From Porphyra umbilicalis (lineage: Eukaryota; Rhodophyta; Bangiophyceae; Bangiales; Bangiaceae): a stretch of 34,226 nt of DNA. The position numbers and the translations under genes were made by a program. Within the stretch, counting starts at the first letter, position 1. Each line of letters opens with the position of its first letter. The notes under the pieces are model-generated. The model made no database searches and had not been told where the DNA came from. It saw only the letters and a list, made by a program, of their open reading frames with translations. The DNA lies in contig KV919211.1 of assembly GCA_002049455.2 (NCBI GenBank), positions 13,156 to 47,381 of the forward strand. The letters are read 5' to 3'. This document shows, piece by piece, positions 11,500 to 21,152 of the stretch.

Positions 11500-12630
11500 T
11501 GAGAGCAGGGCAGCGGCGGCAGCCGACCGCGCGCCACGCCACCAATCCCGCCCCACAGGACCGGTGCCAGCCCAACCCGCGGCGGCTGCACATGCGACGG
11601 GCGCGGCAGCGGTGCCGCAGGCCAATCGACCGCGCGGGCGCACCAATCGCGCGGCCGCCGCCCCCGCCTCGGGCTCCCTCGCCTTGCTGCCAGGCGCGGG
11701 TCCCGCTGCGGCGGCCGCTGGCGAACCGACCGCCCGCCCGAGCACACCAATCGCGCGGCGCGCGCCCCCACATCGGACTTCCGCGCGAGCTGCAGCCGCT
11801 GCTGCGGCCGCGCTGCCGAAACGGCCGCCCACCGCAGCGCACCAATTGGGCGGCCGCCGCCACAACCTTGGGTGCCCGCAAGACGTTCCGCAGCGGCGGC
11901 CACCGTGACGGTGGCGCGGCGCGGGCGGCGGCCGGCGCACTTGTCCCGCGGGCCGCCGCTGCTGCGTCCCAGTAAATGCCGGCGACGCGCGTCCCGCGGC
12001 GGCCGCAGGCGCGGTGCGCGGGCGCATGGTCGGCGCCGTGCGGCGGCGCGCGGCGCGACGCGCGCTCTCTCCCGCGGCGGCCGCGTGACGTGGTTTTCGA
12101 CTAGTTACTACGTACCGGCGGCCGCCGTGACGGCGGGTGCAGACGCTGTGCTGGCGACGGCACACGCGCACCTGTCCTGTGCCGGCCGCAGCTGCCGCGG
12201 GCGCCCGCGCGCACCTGTCCCGCGGTGGCCGCCGCTGCCTCGTTCTCCCACAAGCTGCGACGTGGCGGCGGCCGCCGTGACGGCGGGCGCAGGCGCGGTG
12301 GTGGCCGCGACACGCCAAGCGGGGTGCGTGCTGTGCGCGTGCGTGGCCGCCGCCCCCCGCCGATGACGATGTGTGGACATGCGGCGCTGGCGTGGCAGCG
12401 GCGGCCACACGCAAACGGACCGGGGGCCCGCGCATGCCGTTCCCGCTGCCGCCTCCCTGCCCAGCGCCGAGAGACCTGACGCTTTCGTGGCCGGTGGGGA
12501 CCGCCGTTGTGCCGGCCGCAGGCGCGGTTATGCTCTGTGTGCGTGCGGCAGCCAAGTTGCCCGCGGCGTCGCGCGCGGAGGGTACGGCTCTGAGGGGTGC
12601 GTGGAGGCGGTGGCGTCGCGCGGTGCATGG
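11500..12630. repeat. Second GC-rich palindromic repeat block, copy 1
   Basis: Dense GCGGCGGCCGC-type words in tandem and inverted orientation, matching 19300-20930 in E1. The part after 11970 is shorter than in E1, as if one or more ~342-bp units were lost. Long open frames occur on both strands because stop codons are rare in such sequence. Confidence 0.75.
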
Positions 12631-12656
12631 TATGAGCGCACAGACAAGTTGCATAG

Positions 12657-12692
12657 GAAAAAAAAAACCCTGCCCAACGGGGAAAAAAAACC
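12657..12692 (-). promoter_or_regulatory. A-rich/T-rich hairpin motif, copy 1
   Basis: Poly-A, CCCTGCCCAACGGGG, poly-A. On the minus strand it is the T-rich motif that lies just past the ORF B stop in both E1 and E2. Here the associated ORF is missing because of the gap. Confidence 0.5.
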
Positions 12693-12810
12693 ATGTATTG
12701 CTACGACCGGCCCCCCTTCAGCTCCCCAGGCACCAGAGCCACACAGCAACACAAGACACAAGAATCCCGTACAAAGCCGCAGCACAACACGTAAGGTGCG
12801 CTCTGGCAGC

Positions 12811-12811
12811 N
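12811..12811. other. Single N: assembly gap or join
   Basis: The only ambiguous base in the window. It falls exactly where copy 1 stops matching E1, inside a multi-copy element, and unrelated sequence follows. This is where an assembler would be expected to break and rejoin. Confidence 0.85.
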
Positions 12812-12820
12812 CCCTACGTG

Positions 12821-12952
12821 TCCGGAAATGACGGTCCACCCACAGTACGAGGCTGTCCGGTCTAGGGTTGCACACGACGCCCCTATTCCGGAAATGACGG
12901 TCCACCCACAGTACGAGGCTGTCCGGTCTAGGGTTGCACACAACGCCCCTAT
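12821..12952. repeat. Two 66-bp direct repeats
   Basis: Units 12821-12886 and 12887-12952 begin TCCGGAAATGACGGTCC and differ at one position (G/A). They lie directly beside the N, so they may be a real tandem duplication or an overlap left by a bad join. Confidence 0.85.
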
Positions 12953-13360
12953 TTCGAGGGCGTCAGGGGCGCGCGACGGATAAGACGCCTTACTGACCGC
13001 ACGGGGGAGGCGGTCACGTCGCAGCCGGTCGCCATTGACGTGGTGTTTGAGCCGCGCCCGCGCGTCGTGTCGCAGCCGCCGCTGACCAAGACGGTCGCCG
13101 CTGGGGGGGACGCGGTGTACGAGTGGGCGGCGGTGACGACCGACCCGCGGCCGCTCCTCGTGTGGCGCGTGTTTGTTAATGGGGAGCGCGCGGGGCCGTT
13201 GCAGACGGGGGCGACCGCCACGTTCACCCTTCCGGCGGTGACGGCGGCGGAAGCGGGCACGCGCGTGACGGCCAACGTGCAGGGGTCGTGTGGGGGGAAC
13301 AAGGGCTCCCGCTCCGAGCTGCGCTGGGCGGTTGGGCCGAGCGTGCTCACGGTCGTGTAG
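12932..13360 (+). CDS. Possible Ig-like domain protein, 3' fragment
   Basis: The frame is open after a TAG in the second 66-bp repeat and ends at a TAG before 13361. No ATG is seen upstream; a GTG occurs at 13040. The text DVVFEPRPRVVSQPP, AGGDAVYEWAAV, LLVWRVFVNG, ATFTLPAVTAAEAGTRVTAN and PSVLTVV has the strand pattern of an Ig-like sandwich domain: paired Trp, then an AxxAGT turn before the last strands. It would be the last domain of a longer protein cut off by the N and repeats at its 5' side. The Harbinger element E1 starts 63 bp past the stop. Family and function unknown. Confidence 0.35.
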   Translation, partial: GCTQRPYFEGVRGARRIRRLTDRTGEAVTSQPVAIDVVFEPRPRVVSQPPLTKTVAAGGDAVYEWAAVTTDPRPLLVWRVFVNGERAGPLQTGATATFTLPAVTAAEAGTRVTANVQGSCGGNKGSRSELRWAVGPSVLTVV

Positions 13361-13420
13361 GCGGAGGCGGTGGCGGCGGCGGCAGCGAGACATCTTGGCC
13401 TCTATTTGTGGCGCTTTACT

Positions 13421-13444
13421 TTAGAGCAAAGCCAGCAATGTCGG
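13421..13444 (+). repeat. TTA target site and left terminal inverted repeat of E1
   Basis: TTA at 13421-13423 is followed by a 21-bp repeat starting GAGCAAAGCCAGCAATGTCG. Its exact inverse lies at 26535-26555, followed by TTA at 26556-26558. A 3-bp TTA/TAA duplication is the signature of PIF/Harbinger integration. Confidence 0.85.
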
Positions 13445-13583
13445 TCTATCACAACGTGTCTCAATTATTGGTGAAACGTGTCTAAATTCGCTTAATAGGC
13501 CACGAACAGCTGTGTGTCAATGTGAACGTGCCCTATTGAACGTCGAACGACCTCCTCGAATTTAGATAAGTCCAACTCGGTTC

Positions 13584-13671
13584 GATAGTCCGAGTGTCAC
13601 AATAGGTCGCGCATGGCCTATTCGAAGCCAAAATAGGGCACGCGCACCCTATTCAGGACACTCGGACTATC
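13584..13671. repeat. Subterminal hairpin of E1
   Basis: 15-bp arms at 13584-13598 and 13657-13671 (GATAGTCCGAGTGTC and its inverse). A second inverted pair, CGTGCCCTATT at 13527-13537 and AATAGGGCACG at 13632-13642, overlaps it. The core ATAGTCC recurs near the right end at 26360, 26402 (inverse) and 26529, so it is a candidate binding site for the element's proteins. Confidence 0.75.
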
Positions 13672-14587
13672 CTACGGGCCCTCTCATTGGCTGGAAGAGA
13701 AACGGTTTCAATGTAAAACGTGTCCAACGACGACCGGCAACGTGAAACAACGACCGTAACACGATCGAGGCGCCATGCACTGAGCCGATAATGACATGTG
13801 ACCGACGCATCGATTCACCCCGTGACTGGAGAAAAAGACGCGAACTACGTGAGAGGCCGCGACGTATGAGGGCGACAGAGATCCCTGGCATGCGGCCAGG
13901 ATCATGGCGACCGCGCCCCGGGATCGAGGAGGTTGGCAGCCAACACTCCAGTTGGTCCTCGGGCCGCTTTGTCAGTCTTGGGCCCTATGATCATAGAGAC
14001 TGTGTGTTTTGGAGGACGCGCAGGGCAACGACGTAGCAGCAGTGAGATTGTCAGGGCCTAACATGGTCAAGTGTCCTTCGAGTCGTAGAAAGCCGGGCCG
14101 TTAATTCTTGGTCAGTGTCACGGTCGGTGCGTCATGCATGATACGTTGTTCTGCAAGAGAGAACTGCCCTGAACTAGCCGAGGCGGTGGTACCAGTTGTC
14201 AGGTTCCTGGACATAGAGGACGCTACGTAACTGTACGTATCACTGAGTTGGAAGCACTCTCTGATACGATTGGTCATGCGACACGAACAAACAGGCCGAT
14301 TCCAAGGGTGTGCCGGATGGCAGGCTCTGGTACGTCCGAGAACCTATTCTGTGGGCGGCCCGGTAGGTCACAACGGATAGGGCTGGTGGGTGGGCATCCT
14401 GCATCCGAGGCGCAGGTGTGCCCCTGTCGGCGACGTGCGCCGTCGACCGCCGTGCGCGTCACCGTCGTGCTCGCCATCGCCGTGCTCTCTACCGCCGTGC
14501 CCGCCACCGTCGTGTTCGCAATCGTCGTGCTCGCTGCCGCCGTGCGCGCCCCCGTCGTGCCCGCGACCGGTACGTGGTTCCTGCACC

Positions 14588-16461
14588 ATGGACGGCATGA
14601 TGACTGTGCCTGGGTGGGAGGAGGACGAGGGGGCTAACGATGACGTCACGACGTCGGTTGTAGTGGCTGCTCACGTCGCGACATTGTTGGAGGCGCGACG
14701 GCGGGCACTCGCCGCCGCGCAAATCCATCGGCCGCGGTACCGGGGCTCGGTGCCTGGTAGGTTGGCAAACCGGCCTCGCAACTTTGCGCTTGGTCTGCAG
14801 TGCATCCTACGCGATTACTTCGGCGTTGACGGCCTACCCCCGGTTTTCGGTCGAGAGCAATTTGAGCGGCGGTTCCGCGTTCCGATGGCGGTCTTCCTTC
14901 GGATCTACCGCGCGATCAAAGACCGCCCATTTTGGGTGCAACGTGTCAACGCGACGGGGCAGCCGCAGGCACATCCCCTTCAGAAGCTGGTTGCCGTGTT
15001 TCGCGTCCTCGCCTATGGCGAATCGTATGACCGCGCGGACGAGTATGTGCGGCTGTCGCGATCGACTATCTCGACGGCGGTTAAGCTCTTCACTGAGTTT
15101 ATGGTCGATGACTTCGGCCCACTGTACCTGCGGCCGCCCACGCGGCGTGAGATTGAGAGCATCCTGGGCCGCAACGCTGAGCGGGGTTACCTGGGTGTCT
15201 TGGGTCGCTTGATTGCTCGCACTGGGAGTGGTCGTCGTGCCCCAAGGCGCGTGCGGGCACGTACCAGGGCCGGGACGGACGACGATCCATAGTGATTGAG
15301 GCCATTTGTGATGAAGACACGTGGATCTACCACATTTTCGCGGGGAGTCCTGGGAGTCTCAATGATATTAACGTCCTGTATCAATCGCCTATGTACATGG
15401 ATGTCGTTACGGGGAAGTGGCCACCACGTGAATTTTCGTTTACTGTCAATGGAAATACCCGGACCTTGCTGTATTACCTTGTGGACGGAATTTACCCCCG
15501 CTTCGCGTTTTTCGTGGCTCCCTACCCCAACCCCCAGACGCCTGAGCAGCGCACGTTTAATCGCCTGCAGGAGGCTCTGCGGAAGGACGTTGAGCGGCTT
15601 TTCGGTATCCTGACGGCACGTTTTCACGTGATGTTGCACCCTTGCCGGATGTGGACCGTGCCCCGCATGGTTTTGACAACCCAGACGGTCGCCATACTCC
15701 ACAATATGGTGGTGGAGGCGCGCCGAGACAGCTTCTTGTCGCGGTCGCGATCGACCCAGTACGGGGCGGGTGGAGCCGGTGGAGCGGGCGCAGCAGACGG
15801 AGCAGGTGGGGGTGGCGTGGACGCCGCGGACGGCGCGAGCGTCGGCGGCGCCCCCGCGGGAGGAGGTGGCGGGGGGGCTGCAGGGGTTGGTACGGCGGAC
15901 GGGGCGGGAGACGCCGGCCTTGGCGCTGGCGCCGCTGAAGGCGCGGGCGCCGGCGGTGTCCCTGCGGGAGGCGCCGGCCAGGCGGCTGTTGGCGTGGGTG
16001 CGGCGGAGGCGGTGGGCGGGGCCGGCGCGGGCGCCGCCGGTGGCGCCGGCGCAGCCGGCGCTGACGATGGCGCCGGCGCGGGCGCCGCCGGTGGCGCGGG
16101 CGCAGCCGGCGCTGACGATGGCGCCGGCGCGGGCGCCGTCGATGGTGCGGGATTCGGCGGCGGTGGGCTCGGAGGCGCCGGAGAGGGCGGTGACGAGGAG
16201 GAGGGTGCTGGGGCAGGAGGGGCTGCGGATGGAGGGGGAGCCGCTGCTGCCGCCGGGGAGCTGGCAGATCTGGGTGGTGCACCCGGTTATGCACCCCCTG
16301 CTGTCGGGGCCGCCGCTATGGCGCCCATGAGCGAATGTATGCGCATTCTGGTGGCCACGGGTGAGGCCAAGTCGCAGGAGGAGCATCAAGCGCTTCGCGA
16401 GGACCTATGCGCACACGTTTTTGCGCAGCGCGGTGAGCTCCTCGATCCGTATGTTGATTGA
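14588..16461 (+). CDS. PIF/Harbinger DDE transposase with one frameshift
   Basis: Catalyses excision and insertion of the element in the nucleus. The chosen ATG starts MDGMMTVPGWEEDEG; the frame is open further upstream but only through an 18-bp GTCGTGCTC-type repeat. The N-terminal half has the usual Harbinger features: FGREQFERRFRVPMAVFLRI, LQKLVAVFRVLAYGESYD and a helix-turn-helix-like RLSRSTISTAVKLF. The triad is Asp in SLDCSHWEW (codon 15211), Asp in SLNDINVLYQSP (15364) and Glu in RKDVERLFGIL (15592), spaced 51 and 76 residues, as in this family. A base is missing in the GGG at 15202-15204: N-terminal and catalytic parts are in different frames, and adding one G would join them into about 624 residues. 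After about residue 380 the protein runs into a long Gly/Ala-rich tail, which is unusual, and ends QRGELLDPYVD. Confidence 0.85.
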
Positions 16462-16628
16462 TGTTTTCTCTGTGTGGTATTCTCGACGTACTTCTTGTGT
16501 GCACCGTGACATGTTGTGTGTGAATATTGTCTCTCTGACGAAAAGGGTTAGTCCTTGAATGTCTTTTTCGTCCCTGTTAACGTTATCTGCACCTACGTCT
16601 TATCAGATTTACCAAATCACCATGCCAC

Positions 16629-17690
16629 ATGAGTCCTGCTTGGCGGCAGCGGCGACCAGTTGAGCTGGCGGTTGGTAGGCGGCGGCCGCCGTCGTGGACA
16701 CTTGTCAGCCAGGGCGGCCGCCGCACTCGACGTCATGGTTGGCGGCCGTCGCCGAGCGTCATCACGCACGCCGAGGTCCGGCGGCGGCCGCCGCCAACCA
16801 TAGCCGCACCCGGCAACCGCACTCGTTCTTGCGGTTGTTCGGCGGCGGCCGCCGTCGTGGACGCGTACGGCGCGGCGGCCGCCGCACTAGACGTTAATGC
16901 GCGGCGGCCGCCGCCAAGCGCCGCGGGGCACGCTGGTGTTGGGCGGCGGCCGCCGCCGAGCACCGCGACACGCGATGACGGCAGTTGAGCTGGTGGTTGG
17001 TCGGCGGCGGCCGCCGTCGTGGACACTTGTCAGCCAGGGCGGCCGCCGCTCTCGACGTAATGGTCGGCGGCCGTCGCCGAGCATCATCACACACGCCGAG
17101 GTCCGGCGGCGGCCGCCGCCAACCATAGCCGCACCCGGCAACCGCACTCGTTCTTGCGGTTGTTCGGTGGCGGCCGCCGTCGTGGACGCGTACGGCGCGG
17201 CGGCCGCCGCACTAGACGTTAATGCGCGGCGGCCGCCGCCAAGCGCCGCGGGGCACGCTGGTGTTGGGCGGCGGCCGCCGCCGAGCACCGCGACACGCGA
17301 TGACGGCAGTTGAGCTGGTGGTTGGTCGGCGGCGGCCGCCGTCGTGGACACTTGTTAGCGAGGGCGGCCGCCGCTCTAGACGTAATGGTCGGCGGCCGTC
17401 GCCGAGCATCATCACACACGCCGAGGTCCGGCGGCGGCCGCCGCCAACCATAGCCGCACCCGGCAACCGCACTCGTTCTTGCGGTTGTTCGGCGGCGGCC
17501 GCCGTCGTGGACGCGTACGGCGCGGCGGCCGCCGCACTAGACCTTAATGCGCGGCGGCCGCCGCCAAGCGCCGCGGGGCACGCTGGTGTTGGGCGGCGGC
17601 CGCCGCCGAGCACCGCGACACGCGATGACGGCAGTTGAGCTGGTGGTTGGTCGGCGGCAGCCGCCGTCGCCGTCACTGGCTCACCATGGC
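16629..17690. repeat. 325-bp palindromic minisatellite, E1 (about three units)
   Basis: Unit starts recur at 16897, 17222 and 17547, exactly 325 bp apart, one more unit than in copy 1. Each unit has about seven CGGCCG-centred palindromes. It lies about 170 bp past the transposase stop. Confidence 0.9.
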
Positions 17691-18195
17691 GGCCACCGCA
17701 CTCGACCACATGAGGGGCGGCTGCCAGGCGCAGCTGCGGCTGGGACCGCGCAGTGGCGGCCGCCGAGCGGCGTCAGGCACGGTGCGCTTGGGTAGCCGCG
17801 GCCGCCCCTCCACTTGACGTCGTGTGGGGCGGCCGCCAGCCGCAGGTTTGCCTGTTACCGTGCGTCGCGGACGGCCGAGCGCCGAGGCGCACGTGATCGC
17901 TGAGCGGTTGCGGCCGTCGCGCGCCGCCCCACCCGGCAGCGGCTGCCATTCTCGTGGGTGTTGGGCACAGGCAGAGCTATTTCGGGCCCTTCCATTGGTC
18001 GGCCGTGACAGCGCGCCGCCAGCATCAGCGGGGAAAGAGTGAAAGCACCCCTGCAGTGGCCGTCCAGCGACCGCAGCACCACCTGGTGCCGCTCCCCTCT
18101 CGCGAGCACCACCACCGTTCCCCTGTCCCCCATTGGCCCATCCCCGTCCTCCGGTGCACGGGCACAAGCGGCGCACAGCCCGAGCGCAGAGGTGA
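17691..18195. other. GC-rich stretch after the minisatellite, no gene seen
   Basis: Sequence nearly identical to 9890-10398 in copy 1. Open frames exist on both strands without motifs. Confidence 0.45.
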
Positions 18196-18393
18196 CTAAC
18201 CGCGGGTGATCCACAAACGACACTTAACGATCTGGAAAGGCAAGAGCGAATTCTGGAGATTCCGAACGACGCCAAAAATGACACACATAGGCATGAATTT
18301 GTGGAGGATCTTGTGGGTTACTGTTCGTCAGTCGACCTACCGGATATCGGCACAAAGTATTTCCCCAAGAGCAGACAGCCTGACAGTGTGTAA
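18196..18393 (+). CDS. Possible orphan last exon, E1
   Basis: Same frame as 10399-10596, ending KYFPKSRQPDSV before TAA. Both copies keep it free of indels although many indels occur nearby, which is weak support for coding use. No start codon, no recognised family. Confidence 0.25.
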   Translation, partial: LTAGDPQTTLNDLERQERILEIPNDAKNDTHRHEFVEDLVGYCSSVDLPDIGTKYFPKSRQPDSV

Positions 18394-18432
18394 CAGTTAA
18401 CCAATACATCATCTATAAGCTAGTAATGCCCA

Positions 18433-19290
18433 ATGAGCGCCGCTGCATCATACACGCCACACTTCGTTTCTATCAAATCGCTGCGGGAAAGAGGGCCCGC
18501 AGCGAGGCGCGGCCTTTCAAGAACTTGTGCCACATGTAACAGCGGTATTGACGTCGTCATAGAGAAGGGCTACGTCAGTCATAAAGTATTAGTTTTACCG
18601 ATACAAGCCATTGTTAATAATGAACAATCATTTAATTCTCGGCGCGAAAACAGCAGCCAACCAGGAGACCACGAGCACCAGTGCGCTTTTGCACGGACGG
18701 CGGCAGAACAGGGGGCTTCGGCGGCGAGTATTCTGCTGCTGTCGCCCGTGGGGCGAAAACACCACCTTGGACGGGCGCGCCGGTGCCTGGCCAACCTGCG
18801 GCGGCCGCAGAAGCGGAGGGTACGGCATCGCTGACCTCCTTAAAGAGGGCAGGAGCGCGATGCCGCTCTTGCCTAATGACTCTTGTGGAACGTCTGCGTC
18901 GGACGCCACCAACTGGCGCAATGTTCTGCGGCCCTAACCCTAACCACAACAGCCCCCACATACACGCTTTCGAAGACAAATGACACTCTCTGGCTCGACC
19001 CACGACTTTTCTGTTACGAACATCTTCACAACCAAAGTGCGCTGGTAGCGAGCAAGTTGCCAATGGATAAACGAACCCGAGAAGAAGCTGACCAATGAGT
19101 GACCTGCTAGCCAACGTGAGCGATGTTTTTCCTGTTGCGGCGCTCATGTGAGTGTAATGCGCTTCAGGAAACAGCCAAACAAAAGTCTCGCACACATATT
19201 TGCATCGAAAATGTGCCCTGATTGCCCCGTCAGAGGGGTCGTACCAAACATTGCAATGTCAAGAAGAGCTATATCGGATATTGTTTTTCT
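18433..19290. other. AT-richer middle of E1, no confident gene
   Basis: Several short frames overlap. The one ending at 18983 (with TSLKRAGARCRSCLMTLVERLRR split over a frame change between the two copies) looks the most protein-like, but copies 1 and E1 differ here by several indels, so no frame is preserved in both. Two CCCTAA words near 18933 are too short to be telomeric. Confidence 0.35.
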
Positions 19291-19299
19291 ACCCCCCTT

Positions 19300-20930
19300 T
19301 CTGAGAGCAGGGCAGCGGCGGCGAGCCGACCGCGCGCCCACGCCCACCAATCCCGCCCCCACAGGGCACCGGTGCCAGCCCAACCCGCGGCGGCTGCACA
19401 TGCGACGGGCGCGGCAGCGGTGGCCGCAGGCCAATCGACCGCGCGCCCGGGCGCACCAATCGCGCGGCCGCCGCCCCCGCCTCGGGCTCCCTCGCCTTGC
19501 TGCCAGGCGCGGGTCCCGCTGCGGCGGCCGCTGGCGAACCGACCGCCCGCCCGAGCACACCAATCGCGCGGCGCGCGCCCCCACATCGGACTTCCGCGCC
19601 GAGCTGCAGCCGCTGCTGCGGCCGCGCTGCCGAAACGGCCGCCCACCGCAGCGCACCAATTGGGCGGCCGCCGCCACAACCTTGGGTGCCCGCAAGACGT
19701 TCCGCAGCGGCGGCCACCGTGACGGTGGGCGCGGGCGCGGTGTCGGCGGCGGCACGGGCGCACTTGTCCCGCGGCGGCCGCCTCTGCTGCGGTCACCGAC
19801 AAGCTGCAACACAGCGGTGGCCGCCGTGGCGGCGGCGGCACGCCCCCACCTCTACCGCGGCGGCCGCAGCTGCCGCGGGCGCCTGCGCGCACCTGGTTCA
19901 TGGCGGCCGCCGCTGCCGCAGGCGCCCGCATGCTTCAACGTAGCGGCGGCCGCCGTGACGGCGGGCGCAGGCGCGGTGGCCGCGGCAGCAGGCGCGCATT
20001 TGTCCCTTTGCGGCCGCCGCTGCCAAGTGCGCCCACCAGATGTTCCGCAGCGGCGGCCGCCGTGACGGTGGGCGCGGGCGCGGAGTCGGCGGCGGCACGG
20101 GCGCACTTTTCCCGCGGCGGCCGCCGCTGCTGCGGTCACCCAGAAGTTGCAACACAGCGGTGGCCGCCGTGGCGGCGGCGGCACGCGCGCTCCTCTCCCG
20201 CGGCGGCCGCAGCTGCCGCGGGCGCATGCGCGCACCTGTCTTATGGCGGCCGCCGCTGCCGCGGGCACCCGCATGCTTCAACGTACCGGCGGCCGCCGTG
20301 ACGGCGGGCGCAGGCGCGGTGGCGGTGGCGGCGGCGCGCGCGCTCCTCTCCCGCGGCGGCCGCCGGTGACGTGGTTTTCGACTAGTTACTACGTACCGGC
20401 GGCCGCCGTGACGGCGGGTGCAGACGCTGTGCTGGCGACGGCACACGCGCACCTGTCCTGTGCCGGCCGCAGCTGCCGCGGGCGCCCGCGCGCACCTGTC
20501 CCGCGGTGGCCGCCGCTGCCTCGTTCTCCCACAAGCTGCGACGTGGCGGCGGCCGCCGTGACGGCGGGCGCAGGCGCGGTGGTGGCCGCGACACGCCAAG
20601 CGGGGTGCGTGCTGTGCGCGTGCGTGGCCGCCGCCCCCGCCGCCGATGACGATGTGTGGACATGCGGCGCTGGCGTGGCAGCGGCGGCCACACGCAAACG
20701 GACCGGGGGCCCGCGCATGCCGTTCCGCCGCTGCCGCCTCCCTCGCCCAGCGCCGAGAGACCTGACGCTTTCGTGGCCGGTGGGGACCGCCGTTGCGCCG
20801 GCCGCAGGCGCGGTTATGCTCTGTGTGCGTGCGGCAGCCAAGTTGCCCGCGGCGTCGCGCGCGGAGGGTACGGCTCTGAGGGGTGCGTGGGTGCGGAGGC
20901 GGTGGCGTCGCGCGGTGCATGGTATGAGCG
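19300..20930. repeat. Second GC-rich palindromic repeat block, E1 (~342-bp period)
   Basis: The word GTTCCGCAGCGGCGGCC recurs at about 19698 and 20041, giving a ~342-bp higher-order unit built from shorter inverted modules (GCAGCGGCGGCCGCCGTGACG and CGCGGCGGCCGC words). The block lies between the AT-richer middle and the 3' end of ORF B. Open frames on both strands, including a 362-codon one on the minus strand, are treated as artefacts of high GC. Confidence 0.75.
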
Positions 20931-20948
20931 CACAGACAAGTTGCATAG

Positions 20949-20984
20949 GAAAAAAAAAACCCTGCCCAACGGGGAAAAAAAACC
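20949..20984 (-). promoter_or_regulatory. T-rich hairpin motif downstream of E1 ORF B
   Basis: On the minus strand: eight T, CCCCGTTGGGCAGGG, ten T. It lies about 170-200 nt past the ORF B stop and is identical over about 30 nt to the motif past the E2 ORF B stop (32050-32079). It could be a 3'-end processing or termination signal, or part of the shared mobile unit. Confidence 0.5.
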
Positions 20985-21152
20985 ATGTATTGCTACGACC
21001 GGCCCCCCTTCAGCTCCCCGAGGCACCAGAGCCACACAGCAACACAAGACACAAGACATAATCCCGTACAAAGCCGCAGCACAACACGTAAGGTGCGCGG
21101 TCTCGGCAGCAGCAAACAAAGCAAACAACACAGTGGGCATAGGCACGTTGGT

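Larger units (their letters stand above)
4808..12810 (+). mobile_element. PIF/Harbinger element copy 1, 3'-truncated at an assembly gap
   Basis: It starts with the same terminal repeat as E1, GAGCAAAGCCAGCAATGTCG, at 4808 and is preceded by TTA (4805-4807). It then follows E1 closely: subterminal hairpin, transposase (pseudogene 7183-8989), 325-bp palindromic minisatellite, AT-richer middle and a second GC-rich satellite. It ends at the N at 12811, which corresponds to about 21105 in E1, roughly 50 bp before the end of ORF B. It therefore lacks both accessory ORFs and the right terminal repeat. Differences from E1 are a hAT-like insertion, one 325-bp unit fewer, a shorter second satellite and many 1-bp indels. 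Confidence 0.75.

Noticed and set aside
14248..14587. Upstream extension of the transposase or a hydrophobic peptide (VVLAIAVL-type text)
   Set aside because: It is the translation of an 18-bp GTCGTGCTC-type repeat, open in all three frames; Harbinger transposases have no such leader.
18930..18947. Telomere-like CCCTAACCCTAACC
   Set aside because: Only two repeat units, inside the element and with one base less in copy 1.
19898..20986. Long minus-strand frames over the GC satellites, also at 11488-12654
   Set aside because: They are Arg/Ala/Pro-rich translations of palindromic repeats; both strands are open and no motif is present.
4805..21105. Simple tandem segmental duplication of ~8 kb
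   Set aside because: Similarity begins exactly at the Harbinger terminal repeat and the left flanks differ, so two element copies explain it better. A misjoin at the N remains possible.
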